Shown: positions 26,293-34,557 of the stretch, in pieces
How positions within the stretch are numbered: the stretch's first letter is position 1
Layout of the letters: the number at the start of each line of letters is the position of its first letter
NCBI GenBank assembly: GCA_910574345.1
Contig: CAJSZV010000007.1
Span: 1 to 64,000, forward strand
DNA: 64,000 nucleotides
DNA from: Clostridiaceae bacterium
GTDB taxonomy: Bacteria > Bacillota > Clostridia > Lachnospirales > Lachnospiraceae
Reading direction: 5' to 3'
The notes under the pieces: model-generated
What the model was told of the DNA's origin: nothing
What the model saw: only the letters and a program-made list of their open reading frames with translations
Databases searched by the model: none
Made by a program: the position numbers and the translations under genes

Positions 26293-26743
26293 ACTGCCTT
26301 ACATACTCGCTTTCTGTCTGATGATACAGACGAACCTGATTCTTGCCCGCATAAACCATCCCCAACTCTTCTGTGGCCACTTTGTAAACATAATCAAGAT
26401 CCACTGATGTGTTAATCCTGGTCTGCGTTGTGTCGTTCTCAGACTTTAACGCATCCAGTTCCTGTTCCAACTTTTTAATGTTGTCCATGCGTCTTGTCAT
26501 AACCGACTGCACATGGATATAGTTGATACAGATAAACAATGTACAGCAGGAGGCAATCATCAGTACTGCCAGATAAGGCAGGTTCATCTGCAATGCCTTC
26601 TCCTGATTACGCCTTACTTTATAACTTACTTTCCGATGTTTCCTCTCCTTCGGCTGCTGTCCGGGGGTTCGCTCAGGCTCCGGCTTGCGCACGGTGCTGC
26701 CATGTATGTATTCCTGCCTGCGAGGCAGTCTTCTCTCTGCCAT
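26270..26743 (-). CDS. FtsL-like cell division protein
   Basis: A 157-residue bitopic protein: a strongly basic cytoplasmic start (1-53, many Arg/Lys/Gln), one membrane helix 'LPYLAVLMIASCCTLFICINYI' (about 55-76), then a coiled coil 'MTRRMDNIKKLEQELDALKSENDTTQTRI' and a short tail. Sequence similarity among FtsL proteins is low; the call rests on topology and on its place between rsmH and the PBP gene. GGGAGG precedes the ATG. Confidence 0.8.
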   Translation of the reverse strand: MAERRLPRRQEYIHGSTVRKPEPERTPGQQPKERKHRKVSYKVRRNQEKALQMNLPYLAVLMIASCCTLFICINYIHVQSVMTRRMDNIKKLEQELDALKSENDTTQTRINTSVDLDYVYKVATEELGMVYAGKNQVRLYHQTESEYVRQYEDIPSY

Positions 26744-26793
26744 AATCTATCCTCCCCTTTCCACTTTGCAGGCCCTTAAGCGCTCAAAGAGCA

Positions 26794-27729
26794 TTATATC
26801 TTCTCAAATACTCTCAGTTTTGAACTTTTGGACCGCTTATTCTCTGCTGTCTCTTCTTCTGAAGGCACAATGGGCTTTCTCGTCACCACATGGCCTTTGC
26901 TCTTTCTTCCGCAAACACATATGGGAAAATCTTTCGGGCATATGCATGGATTCTCATTGTCCCGAAAACGGTTCTTCACGATCCGGTCTTCCAGGGAATG
27001 AAAGGTAATAATACACAGCCTCCCCCCCGGATTTAACAAGTCGATCATGGTGTCAATGGAATCCTCAAGCACCTTAAGCTCCCGGTTCACCTCGATCCGG
27101 ATAGCCTGAAATGTCCTTTTGGCCGGATGGCCTCCTGTCGCCCTCATCTTCATGGGAATGGCGGCTTTGATGATCTCCCCCAGTTCCCCTGTAGTCTCAA
27201 TGGGCCCTGTCTGCCTGGTCTTTACCACATGTTTTGCAATGTTTTTGGCAAATTTCTCCTCCCCGTAATCTCTGATCACACGATACAGCTCTGTCTCACT
27301 GTATTCATTGACAACCGTTCTTGCCGTCATTATCTGGCTTCTGTCCATCCTCATATCCAGGGGGGCGTCTTCCCTGTAAGTAAATCCTCTCTCAGGGGTG
27401 TCCAGCTGATAGGAAGACACTCCCAGATCCAGGCAGATCCCGTCCACTCCCGTAATATGAAGCCCCTTCAGGACAGACCGTATATTCTCATAGTTGCTCT
27501 TAATAATCCTAACCTTGTCCTCATAGACCTTAAGACGCAAAGCCGCTGCTCTGATGGCATCCTCGTCCTGGTCAATTCCGATCAGGCGTCCTTTCGTACC
27601 CAGGTGTCTGCACACTTCAAAGGCATGGCCTCCGCCTCCCAACGTTCCGTCCACATAGATTCCCTCAGACTTCACATTCAGGCTGTCCACGGTTTCCTTA
27701 AGCAGTACTGACTTGTGTTCAAATGTCAT
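26794..27729 (-). CDS. rsmH: 16S rRNA (cytosine1402-N4)-methyltransferase
   Basis: A 311-residue SAM-dependent enzyme (formerly MraW) that methylates C1402 in the ribosomal P site. It begins '[34 protein letters not shown]' (SAM motif I), followed by 'GIDQDEDAI', '[34 protein letters not shown]' and '[14 protein letters not shown]'. Complete. Its ATG overlaps the stop of mraZ (ATGA). Confidence 0.97.
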   Translation of the reverse strand: MTFEHKSVLLKETVDSLNVKSEGIYVDGTLGGGGHAFEVCRHLGTKGRLIGIDQDEDAIRAAALRLKVYEDKVRIIKSNYENIRSVLKGLHITGVDGICLDLGVSSYQLDTPERGFTYREDAPLDMRMDRSQIMTARTVVNEYSETELYRVIRDYGEEKFAKNIAKHVVKTRQTGPIETTGELGEIIKAAIPMKMRATGGHPAKRTFQAIRIEVNRELKVLEDSIDTMIDLLNPGGRLCIITFHSLEDRIVKNRFRDNENPCICPKDFPICVCGRKSKGHVVTRKPIVPSEEETAENKRSKSSKLRVFEKI

Positions 27730-28151
27730 ATTCCAAGACCTTCCATACTCTCCGCAATCTCGTCCATGTCATCATATACATTAGCTGATATCCAGGACTC
27801 CTTGCTCCAGATTTCAATTCGGTTGCCTACGCCCACCATCACTGCTTCCTTCTCAATGCCCGCAAATTCACGCAGAACGGAAGGAAGGAGAATTCTTCCC
27901 TGCTTGTCTACTTCACACAGAGTGGCGCCGGCCAGGAAAAAGCGGGTAATTTTACGTGCATTAGCATTGGTCAGGGGCAGGTTCTTAAGCTTTTCTTCCA
28001 GTATCTTCCATTCGGTGTTTTCATACACGAAAAGACAGCCATCCAGACCCTTCGTCACTACGAATTCATCTCCCAGCTGCTCTCGAAACTTAGAAGGAAC
28101 GATCAAACGCCCTTTCGCGTCTACTGTATGATTGTATTCACCCATGAACAT
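27726..28151 (-). CDS. mraZ: transcriptional regulator MraZ
   Basis: A 141-residue ring-forming DNA-binding protein of the AbrB-like double SpoVT fold; first gene of the dcw cluster, which it regulates. Two copies of the fold are visible: '[24 protein letters not shown]' and '[24 protein letters not shown]'. The ATG at 28151 (MFMGEY, as in the family) follows AGGTG at seven bases. Five direct repeats that fit MraZ operators lie directly upstream. Confidence 0.95.
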   Translation of the reverse strand: MFMGEYNHTVDAKGRLIVPSKFREQLGDEFVVTKGLDGCLFVYENTEWKILEEKLKNLPLTNANARKITRFFLAGATLCEVDKQGRILLPSVLREFAGIEKEAVMVGVGNRIEIWSKESWISANVYDDMDEIAESMEGLGI

Positions 28152-28178
28152 ACGCAATCACCTGCTGTAACTTTCACG

Positions 28179-28225
28179 CCACTTTCCAACCACTTTGCAC
28201 CACTTCATACCACTTTTCACCACTT
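28179..28225 (-). promoter_or_regulatory. MraZ operator: five direct AAGTGG repeats
   Basis: On the minus strand AAGTGG occurs five times (plus-strand CCACTT beginning at 28179, 28190, 28200, 28210 and 28220), spaced 10-11 bp apart, that is, on one face of the helix. MraZ proteins are known to bind arrays of G-rich direct repeats with about 10-bp spacing before their own gene. The array lies between the predicted start of transcription and the mraZ start codon. Confidence 0.8.
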
Positions 28226-28234
28226 GGTATCTTA

Positions 28235-28263
28235 ATTCTAGTACAAACCGGGGGAAATAGCAA
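28235..28263 (-). promoter_or_regulatory. promoter of the dcw (mraZ) operon
   Basis: On the minus strand a -35 element TTGCTA (28263-28258), a 17-bp spacer and a -10 element TAGAAT (28240-28235). Transcription would begin near 28228, immediately before the MraZ operator repeats. Confidence 0.65.
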
Positions 28264-28286
28264 GGAAAACTTACAAAAATATGGCA

Positions 28287-28326
28287 CAAAAAAAGAACAG
28301 CCGCCTGATAGCAAACAGCTGTTCTT
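28287..28326 (-). terminator. Rho-independent terminator of the Spo0E-like gene
   Basis: On the minus strand AAGAACAGC and GCTGTTCTT form a 9-bp stem, followed by a run of eight T. It lies 18 bases after the stop of the Spo0E-like gene. Confidence 0.9.
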
Positions 28327-28344
28327 ACTCACACCATATTCTTT

Positions 28345-28500
28345 TTAATATCCTGCTATAATATACTCTTCAATAAGCCTGTCCAGTTCCACACTATTTT
28401 TATAAATCTCATCATAATTCTGATTCTCATCAATGCTTTTATTCAGGACAAGTCTTGCCAATTCGATTTTTTGAATCAGCTCATCTTTTGAATTCTCCAT
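28345..28500 (-). CDS. Spo0E-like aspartyl-phosphate phosphatase
   Basis: A 51-residue helical hairpin protein. The C-terminal part 'NSVELDRLIEEYI' carries the Spo0E signature SxxLDxLI, and the N-terminal helix is 'ELIQKIELARLVLNKSID'. Spo0E-family proteins dephosphorylate Spo0A and delay sporulation. ATG 28500 is chosen because AAAGGAG is seven bases ahead, while the preceding ATG (28506) touches it. It has its own promoter with Spo0A boxes and its own terminator, so it is monocistronic. Confidence 0.88.
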   Translation of the reverse strand: MENSKDELIQKIELARLVLNKSIDENQNYDEIYKNSVELDRLIEEYIIAGY

Positions 28501-28766
28501 TTTCATTCTCCTTTGCCTGTATTTTTCTGCTTCTTCCTCATCGAGTCTGCAGCCATATCCGGCCAAGCACGATCTGCCATTGAAAAAAAGGAGAGTTTTT
28601 TGACTTTGGCAAAAGTAAGTCGTAAGGACGCTGATTATGACTCCCCCATAATCAGCCGGTCCCACTGCCCCGAATGCGGCAACTTTAAAATACCGCCCAG
28701 GATTGCAACCCTAATGCTTCACATTTGTCTGCGCAATCCAAATGTGTATCTCTCAAGGTTTTCTTC

Positions 28767-28832
28767 ATTTTAACCCCAAATAGGCCAAAAATCAATGTAA
28801 TTCGACCGACATATTCTTCCATAATTCGACAT
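28767..28832 (-). promoter_or_regulatory. Spo0A boxes and sigma-A promoter of the Spo0E-like gene
   Basis: On the minus strand: -35 TTGATT (28795-28790), 17-bp spacer, -10 TAAAAT (28772-28767). Directly upstream are TGTCGAA (28831-28825), an exact 0A box, and GGTCGAA (28807-28801), 6 of 7, 24 bp apart. The predicted transcript has a leader of about 260 bases containing a 9-bp hairpin (CTGATTATG/CATAATCAG near 28630-28655) of unknown use; I see no gene in 28501-28760. Confidence 0.6.
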
Positions 28833-28896
28833 ATCGTCCTATCTGGGTAACATTCTCGTCATAAATTTTTCTCTTTTCATTCCTTCGCTTCTATGT

Positions 28897-28926
28897 TATG
28901 ATGATGCCAGAGCCAAAAAGCTGACC
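28897..28926 (+). repeat. ATGATGCCAGAGCCAAAAAG leader motif before ychF
   Basis: The sequence ATGATGCCAGAGCCAAAAAG resembles the left end of the repeat at 199-293 (ATGATGCCAGGGTCAAAAGG) and the coaX leader. It lies about 70 bases before the ychF start codon, as in the other two cases. Confidence 0.35.
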
Positions 28927-28978
28927 TCTGAATCAAACGATAAAGGTATTACATTATATAATAAGGAAGGGATTCATT

Positions 28979-30076
28979 ATGAAACTAGGAATTGTCGGCC
29001 TGCCCAATGTAGGCAAAAGTACATTATTCAACTCTCTCACAAAAGCCGGAGCAGAATCCGCCAACTACCCGTTCTGCACCATTGATCCCAATGTAGGCGT
29101 TGTCCCGGTTCCCGACCGCCGCCTTAAGCTCCTGGGAGATTTCTATCACTCGAAAAAGGTAACTCCTGCCATCATTGAGTTTGTGGACATTGCCGGACTT
29201 GTGAAAGGCGCCTCCAAGGGCGAGGGCCTTGGCAACCAGTTCCTCTCCAACATCCGGGAGGTGGATGCCATCGTCCATGTAGTCCGCTGTTTTGAGGACT
29301 CCAATGTAGTCCATGTAGACGGTACTGTAGACCCCTTAAGGGATATTGAGACCATCAACTTAGAACTTATTTTCTCTGATATGGAGATTCTGGAACGCCG
29401 CATTGCCAAGACATCCAAAAGCGCCTTTAACGATAAATCCCTTGCCAAAGAGGTGGAGATCTTAAAATCCATAAAAAATCACCTGGAAGAGGGAAAACTT
29501 GCAAGAACCTTCTCCTGTGCAGATGAAGACGAGGAAAGCTTTGTGGCAGGCCTGAACCTTTTAACTTACAAGCCTGTTATCTTCGCCGCCAATGTAGGGG
29601 AAGACGATCTTCCCGACGACGGGGCTTCCAACTCCCATGTAGCCGCTGTCCGAAAGTTTGCCTCCGAAAACGATTCCCAGGTGTTTGTCATCTGCGCCCA
29701 GATCGAGCAGGAAATCGCAGAACTGGACGATGATGAGAAAGCCATGTTTTTGGAGGATTTGGGCCTTAAGGAATCGGGCCTTGAGAAGCTTATCGCCGCC
29801 AGCTACAGCCTGTTAGGCCTCTTAAGCTTCCTCACCTCCGGCGAGGACGAGACCAGAGCCTGGACCATCAGGGTGGGGACCAAGGCGCCTCAGGCCGCAG
29901 GCAAGATTCATTCGGATTTTGAGAGGGGCTTTATCAGAGCTGAGGTGGTGAATTACCAGGATCTTTTGGACTGCGGGGCCTATTCGGCCGCAAGAGATAA
30001 GGGACTGATCCGTCTTGAAGGCAAGGATTATGTGGTGCAGGACGGGGATGTGATTTTGTTCCGGTTTAATGTGTAA
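28979..30076 (+). CDS. ychF: redox-regulated ATPase YchF (Obg-related)
   Basis: A 365-residue P-loop protein that binds ribosomes and prefers ATP to GTP. It shows '[21 protein letters not shown]', '[18 protein letters not shown]', '[23 protein letters not shown]' (G3), a non-canonical NxxE-like G4 ('FAANVGEDD'), and the C-terminal TGS domain '[32 protein letters not shown]'. Length is normal (about 363-366). GGAAGGG precedes the ATG. Confidence 0.97.
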   Translation: MKLGIVGLPNVGKSTLFNSLTKAGAESANYPFCTIDPNVGVVPVPDRRLKLLGDFYHSKKVTPAIIEFVDIAGLVKGASKGEGLGNQFLSNIREVDAIVHVVRCFEDSNVVHVDGTVDPLRDIETINLELIFSDMEILERRIAKTSKSAFNDKSLAKEVEILKSIKNHLEEGKLARTFSCADEDEESFVAGLNLLTYKPVIFAANVGEDDLPDDGASNSHVAAVRKFASENDSQVFVICAQIEQEIAELDDDEKAMFLEDLGLKESGLEKLIAASYSLLGLLSFLTSGEDETRAWTIRVGTKAPQAAGKIHSDFERGFIRAEVVNYQDLLDCGAYSAARDKGLIRLEGKDYVVQDGDVILFRFNV

Positions 30077-30081
30077 CATTC

Positions 30082-30140
30082 AAAAAGGATACTGCAAGAC
30101 ATAAGACCCCCATGGCCCTTGTCTTTGCAGTATCCTTTTT
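30082..30140. terminator. bidirectional terminator between ychF and the dehydratase gene
   Basis: AAAAAGGATACTGCAAGACA (30082-30101) pairs with 30120-30140 over about 20 bp with one bulge. The stem is flanked by A-run and T-run, so it can act for ychF (plus) and for the convergent dehydratase gene (minus). Confidence 0.85.
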
Positions 30141-30205
30141 GTCACGGATGCCTCTGCCCCCAGTTGATCGGCAGCAGAAGGCAGCCGCCTATGTGTTTTG
30201 AAATC

Positions 30206-31951
30206 TTAGTATTCCAGATATGCTCCCTTCATAGGGCTTGCCGCATGCTCACTGAACATGCGCAGAACGCCTTTTTTGTACTTGGGTTCTCTCGGCTTCC
30301 AGTTCTTCCTGCGCTGGGCAAGAACCTGGTCGATCTCCTGGGGAGTCTTTTTTTCTCCCTTAATGCCGATGATATTTAACTTTCTCTCCATAACATCAAT
30401 CTCAATCAGATCCCCCTCTTCCACTAGGGCAATGGGACCGCAATCCACGGCTTCCGGGCTGCAGTGTCCGATGACCGGTCCTGTGGAGGCCCCTGAAAAG
30501 CGTCCGTCCGTAATGAGGGCAATGCTGCGTCCCAGTTCCTTGTCGCTGCTGATGGCCTCGGAAGTGTAGAACATCTCCGGCATACCGCTGCCCTTGGGGC
30601 CTTCATAGCGGATAAACACCGCATCGCCCTTCTGCACCTTGTGCTTTAACACGGCATCCAGACATTCTTCCTCACTGTCAAAGGGTCTTGCATGGAGCAC
30701 GGCCTTGAACATCTCCTTGGGGCAGGCAGTATGCTTGATCACTGCGCCCTCTGGAGCCAGATTGCCTCTCAATACTGCGATGCTTCCGTCGGTTCCGATG
30801 GCTTTATCATAGGGGCGGATAATATCCTCCCTGGTCACATTGATGCCATAACGCTTATTAAATTCCTGAAGCCACTTGTCGCACCGCTCATAGAATCCGT
30901 TGTTCTTTAACTCTTTCAGATTGTCTCCTAAGGTCTTGCCTGTAACGGTCATCACATCCAGGTGAAGGTGCTCCTTGATCTCCTCCATAATGGCCGGCAC
31001 TCCGCCTGCATAGTAGAACACCTCAGCCGGCCATCTTCCTGCCGGACGCACATCCAGAAGATAACGGGCTCCCCTGTGAAGGCGGTCAAAGGTATCTCCT
31101 GTGATCTCGATTCCAAACTCATGGGCAATAGCCGGAATATGCAGAAGGCAGTTGGTGCTTCCCGACACAGCCGCATGAACCAGGATGGCATTCTCAAAAC
31201 TGTCCATGGTCACAATCTCTGAAGGCTTCATCCCCGGCATGGCTGTCAGCTTTACTGCCTGGGCCCCCGCCTGTCTGGCAAAGGCAAGAAGATCAGGGCT
31301 TGTGGCAGGCATGAGGGCACTTCCCGGAAGGGCCAGTCCCAAGGCCTCCGCCATAATCTGCATGGTAGACGCCGTGCCGATAAAGGAGCAGGCTCCGCAG
31401 CTGGGGCAGGCGTTGCATTTTGCCCAGTTTAATTTCTCTTCATCGATCTCGCCTCTCTGATACCTGGCACTGTACATGCCAAGCTGCTCCAGGGTAAGCA
31501 TCTCAGGTCCGGCGTTCATAGTCCCGCCAGGCACCACCACAGAAGGAACATCGGCTCTGGCAAGTCCCATAAGATTTCCCGGCATTCCCTTGTCACAGCT
31601 GGCCAGATAGACCGCTCCGTCAAAGGGGGTGGCATTGGCATGGATCTCGATCATGTTGGCGATCATTTCTCTGCTTGCCAGGCTGAAGTTGATGCCGTCC
31701 GTTCCCTGGCTCTCTCCGTCGCAGATATCGGTGCAGAAATACCTGGCTCCGTGGCCGCCTGCCTCCTCAATTCCTTTTCTCACCTCTTCCACCAGAATGT
31801 CCAGGTGTCCGCTTCCCGGATGGCTGTCCCCGAATGTGCTCTCAATCATAATCTGAGGCTTGCTTAAGTCTTCCGGCTTCCACCCCGTGCCGATCCTTAA
31901 GGGATCCAGCTCCGGAGCAAGTTTACGCATTTTTTGGCTTATCAGTTCCAT
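30206..31951 (-). CDS. IlvD/Edd-family dehydratase, probably for a sugar acid
   Basis: A 581-residue Fe-S dehydratase. Family motifs: 'HLDILVEEVRKGIEEAGG', 'CDGESQGTDGINFSLASREMIA', 'YLASCDKGMPGNLMGLAR', 'CNACPSCGACSFIGTASTMQIMAEALGLALPGS' (cluster cysteines) and 'ALITDGRFSGASTGPVIGHCSPEA'. The neighbouring GntP permease and GntR regulator and the absence of other ilv genes favour a sugar acid (gluconate, galactonate or xylonate type) over dihydroxyisovalerate. ATG 31951 follows AGGTG; an upstream GTG is less likely. It would convert the imported aldonate to the 2-keto-3-deoxy acid; the kinase/aldolase genes are not here. Confidence 0.85.
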   Translation of the reverse strand: MELISQKMRKLAPELDPLRIGTGWKPEDLSKPQIMIESTFGDSHPGSGHLDILVEEVRKGIEEAGGHGARYFCTDICDGESQGTDGINFSLASREMIANMIEIHANATPFDGAVYLASCDKGMPGNLMGLARADVPSVVVPGGTMNAGPEMLTLEQLGMYSARYQRGEIDEEKLNWAKCNACPSCGACSFIGTASTMQIMAEALGLALPGSALMPATSPDLLAFARQAGAQAVKLTAMPGMKPSEIVTMDSFENAILVHAAVSGSTNCLLHIPAIAHEFGIEITGDTFDRLHRGARYLLDVRPAGRWPAEVFYYAGGVPAIMEEIKEHLHLDVMTVTGKTLGDNLKELKNNGFYERCDKWLQEFNKRYGINVTREDIIRPYDKAIGTDGSIAVLRGNLAPEGAVIKHTACPKEMFKAVLHARPFDSEEECLDAVLKHKVQKGDAVFIRYEGPKGSGMPEMFYTSEAISSDKELGRSIALITDGRFSGASTGPVIGHCSPEAVDCGPIALVEEGDLIEIDVMERKLNIIGIKGEKKTPQEIDQVLAQRRKNWKPREPKYKKGVLRMFSEHAASPMKGAYLEY

Positions 31952-31984
31952 AATCTTCACCTTTCCTTTTTATTCTCGCGAAGG

Positions 31985-32160
31985 CAACGAGCCAAGGTCA
32001 AGCTGGCTTGACTTTGGCGACTGCCCGCGGGGTCAAATACCCCGCTGCTCTGCAGCGATGTAAATTTGATGCTCCGTTGCTTGCAGCGGGGCTGCTGACT
32101 TTTCTCAAGCACCCTTCCCTGCCGTACTCAGGACGGCTGAAGGCTGATGCCGTGAATTCT
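31985..32160 (-). other. structured spacer with two hairpins between gntP-type gene and dehydratase gene
   Basis: In the 230-base gap between the two genes, on the minus strand, CCCCGCTGC pairs with GCAGCGGGG across about 30 bases. Further on GCCAAAGTCAAGC pairs with GCTTGACCTTGGC (13 bp, one mismatch). There is no T-run. It may protect or process the joint transcript and so set different levels of permease and dehydratase. No gene is seen in it. Confidence 0.45.
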
Positions 32161-32185
32161 TTTCCTTTTGCAATCGCCGGTTTTT

Positions 32186-33541
32186 CTATGCGAACAAGGA
32201 AATAATCAACGCCACCACAAATCCCGTTCCTCCCACCAGAGTCTCCATAATGGTCCATGTCTTTAAGGTAGTCTTCTCATCCAGTCCTACCAGTGATTTC
32301 ACCAGCCAGAACCCGGAATCATTAAAGTGGGAGCAGACCGTAGCTCCTCCGGCTACCGCCGCCGTGGTGCAGGCCAGATAGACAGGAGAAAGCTCTGCAA
32401 TCCCCGGCATGGCCGCAATGATTCCCGCTGCCATGGTCATAGCCACCGTAGCCGAACCCACGCAGATCCTGACCAGGGCCGCTACTACAAACGCCACCAC
32501 CACAATAGGCAAGTTGGCGGAGGACACTGCATTGCCGATGACATCTCCCAGGCCCGAATACTGAAGCATGTACCTCAGCACGCCGCCGCAGGCAGTGACC
32601 AGAAGAATCAGTCCCGTAGGCTCTAATGATTTGCCCATGATCTTCTCCAGTTCCTCCGTGGTGTAGCCGTGCTTAATCCCCAGAATCAGCATAGCCGCAA
32701 CTGTGGCGATCAAAAGGGCCACAAAGGGCTCGCCCAGAAAAGACAGCACCGGCTCCAAAGGCTTCATGGCATCCACCACGCCGGCCACAGACTTAAGGAT
32801 AATAAGCACCAGAGGAATGAGAATAATCCCGACTATGGTTCCGAAAGCCGGAAGCTTTGACTCATCAAATTCTTCCTGATTGGCCACATGTTCGGGAACC
32901 GGAACATAATATTTCCTGCCGCATATCGCACCCCATACGGGACCTGACACGATCATGGCAGCCACACCACAGCACACGCCGATGAGAATCACCCATCCCA
33001 GGTCTACATTCAGCATGGTAGCCACCAGCACCGGCCCCGGAGTGGGGGGAATAAATGCATGCCCTACTGCCAGACCTGCCAAAAGAGGAATGGCATAGAA
33101 CAGGGAAGAACGGTTGGTTCTCTTTGCAAGGGAGAATGCCAGGGGAATCAAAATGATCAGACCGGCGTCAAAGAACACCGGCATGGCGATGACCAGACCC
33201 GTGATTCCCAGAGCCCAGGCTGCTTTCTCATCTCCGAATCTCTTTACCATGGTAACGGCCAGGGTCTGAGCACCGCCGGACATCTCCAGGATGGCGCCGA
33301 ACATGGACCCAAGGCCCACTAACAAGGCAATTCCCTTCAGAGTATTGCCAATACCGTCATTTACCGCTGTCACAATGTCATTAAAAGGCATCCCCGCCCC
33401 CAGGCCGATGACCAGAGCGCCGATGAGAATGGAAATCATGGCATGAATCTTAAACTTAATGATCAGAACCAAAAGCACTGCCAGTCCCACCAAAGCTGCA
33501 ATCACAAGCCTTGTGGGGTCAAGCATGGTCTCTGTACTCAT
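32186..33541 (-). CDS. GntP-family gluconate/aldonate permease
   Basis: A 451-residue membrane protein with about twelve hydrophobic segments. GntP landmarks: 'GIGNTLKGIALLVGLGSMFGAILEMSGGAQTLA', 'PVFFDAGLIILIPLAFSLAKRT', 'HAFIPPTPGPV' and 'VCSHFNDSGFWLVKSLVGLDEKTTLKTWTIMET'. It imports a sugar acid with protons; the exact substrate cannot be told. ATG 33541 has AAGGAGGG seven bases ahead. It is the first gene of the dehydratase operon and has its own strong promoter with palindromic operators. Confidence 0.92.
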   Translation of the reverse strand: MSTETMLDPTRLVIAALVGLAVLLVLIIKFKIHAMISILIGALVIGLGAGMPFNDIVTAVNDGIGNTLKGIALLVGLGSMFGAILEMSGGAQTLAVTMVKRFGDEKAAWALGITGLVIAMPVFFDAGLIILIPLAFSLAKRTNRSSLFYAIPLLAGLAVGHAFIPPTPGPVLVATMLNVDLGWVILIGVCCGVAAMIVSGPVWGAICGRKYYVPVPEHVANQEEFDESKLPAFGTIVGIILIPLVLIILKSVAGVVDAMKPLEPVLSFLGEPFVALLIATVAAMLILGIKHGYTTEELEKIMGKSLEPTGLILLVTACGGVLRYMLQYSGLGDVIGNAVSSANLPIVVVAFVVAALVRICVGSATVAMTMAAGIIAAMPGIAELSPVYLACTTAAVAGGATVCSHFNDSGFWLVKSLVGLDEKTTLKTWTIMETLVGGTGFVVALIISLFA

Positions 33542-33578
33542 AATTATTACCCTCCTTGATGTGTTCATTTTTATTATT

Positions 33579-33646
33579 CATCAGACGTCTTATGTTTTAT
33601 GTATATATTATAAAATACAATTCTATTATAGTCAATATGTCTGATG
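33579..33646 (-). promoter_or_regulatory. gntP-type promoter flanked by two GntR operator-like palindromes
   Basis: On the minus strand -35 TTGACT (33635-33630), 17-bp spacer, -10 TATAAT (33612-33607). CATCAGACGTCTTATG (33579-33594) is a near palindrome just after the expected start of transcription. A related copy with the same half site, GTCTGATG (33631-33646), overlaps the -35. Their centres are 52 bp apart, five helical turns, which suits a repressor acting by occlusion or looping. The neighbouring GntR/FadR protein is the natural candidate. Confidence 0.7.
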
Positions 33647-33673
33647 TATTTTCTTCCTTTTCTACTTTTTAGA

Positions 33674-33714
33674 CAAAAAAACAGCAGTTTTATCTTCTGT
33701 AAAACCGCTTTTTT
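33674..33714. terminator. terminator after the GntR-family gene
   Basis: AGCAGTTTTA (33683-33692) pairs with TAAAACCGCT (33700-33709) with one G-T type mismatch; seven T follow on the minus strand and six on the plus strand. It should end the long minus-strand transcript that finishes with the regulator gene. The stretch to 33838 shows nothing else firm. Confidence 0.8.
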
Positions 33715-33838
33715 GTATATTATGTCCAATCTCGTAAGTTTTATACTGAATTGACGTCAGTTCTCCAAATGAGCGGGCAAAATACATCTGACCTATCATT
33801 TTTTCCTGCCATTTTCTAACATGCTTTAAAGTTTCAAA

Positions 33839-34543
33839 CTACTCCTCATGCTCCTCCATCATCTTCACCAGCATCTGCCGGTTATAGGTGAGATGCATAA
33901 TCATGGCGCATCTGGCCCCTACAGAGTCCCCTCTGATAATGGATTCCGTCACCTCTCTGTGGGTGTCTATGGTCTCCTGTTTTAACTTGCGGTTGGTCAG
34001 ACTGCCAAAGGTGATAACTGCCGAATTGATCAGAGGTATGAGCATCTCCACCACCCGGTTCTGACTGCACCTAGCGATATGGGTATGAAACTCCACATCC
34101 TTTGCAAGATGATCCACCTCGTTGGAATACAATTCTTCCACCTCCTGGCACAGCTCTTTTAAGCGAAGCTTTTCCTCCTCATTGGCTTTCTGGGCGGCCA
34201 GAGAGGCGATCTCCGGCTCCAGCATAAGCCGCAGTTCAAATAATTCCAGAGCCAGCTTATACTTGTCCTCCAGCCTGGTAAGTCCCAAAGGGTCTTCCTC
34301 CAGGGAATGATGGCTCACCACAAAGGTTCCGGAACCTCTGCGCACCTCCAGAATCCCCTTGGTCACCAGTCCCTTCACCGCCTCCCGGATCGTGCTGCGC
34401 CCCACGCCGAACTTTTCTGCAAGATCAAATTCGTTGGGTATCTTCTTCCCCACCTCTATGGGTTCCCTGAGAATATAATTCATCAGTTCTTCCTCCAGCC
34501 GGGACCCCAGCTGTCTGTTCCCCATCTTCTCAATATGATACAT
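33839..34543 (-). CDS. GntR/FadR-family transcriptional regulator
   Basis: A 234-residue repressor. N-terminal winged helix 'LMNYILREPIEVGKKIPNEFDLAEKFGVGRSTIREAVKGLVTKGILEVRRGSGTFV'; C-terminal all-helical FCD ligand domain (about 95-230) with 'ELRLMLEPEIASLAAQKA', 'FHTHIARCSQN' and 'THREVTESIIRGD', which holds the metal/ligand His residues. ATG 34543 follows GAGG. It probably controls the permease/dehydratase genes downstream, whose promoter carries matching palindromes. It starts 15 bases after the epimerase gene, so it may also be read from the glycan operon. Confidence 0.9.
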   Translation of the reverse strand: MYHIEKMGNRQLGSRLEEELMNYILREPIEVGKKIPNEFDLAEKFGVGRSTIREAVKGLVTKGILEVRRGSGTFVVSHHSLEEDPLGLTRLEDKYKLALELFELRLMLEPEIASLAAQKANEEEKLRLKELCQEVEELYSNEVDHLAKDVEFHTHIARCSQNRVVEMLIPLINSAVITFGSLTNRKLKQETIDTHREVTESIIRGDSVGARCAMIMHLTYNRQMLVKMMEEHEE

Positions 34544-34557
34544 ACCTTTTTCCTCTT

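Noticed and set aside
28540-28660. possible c-di-GMP (GEMM) riboswitch in the Spo0E-like leader
   Set aside because: GCCAAAG- and GGC-rich pieces are there, but the conserved GEMM blocks and tetraloop receptor do not line up on either strand.
28513-28773. plus-strand frame with 'HCPECG' that suggests a zinc ribbon
   Set aside because: Only one Cys pair is present, the frame has no ribosome site, and the stretch is better read as the leader of the Spo0E-like transcript.
30206-31951. assignment of the dehydratase as ilvD of branched-chain amino acid synthesis
   Set aside because: No other ilv gene is near, while a GntP permease and a FadR-type regulator are; a sugar-acid role fits better.
3090-32010. 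repeated GCCAA(A/G)GT(C/G)AA-like sequences near 3100, 28610 and 32000
   Set aside because: Matches are short and their flanks do not align; chance is enough to explain them.
33720-33838. promoter-like TTGGAG-N17-TATAAA on the minus strand after the GntR gene
   Set aside because: It would fire into the terminator at 33674-33714; without transcript data it is not worth calling.
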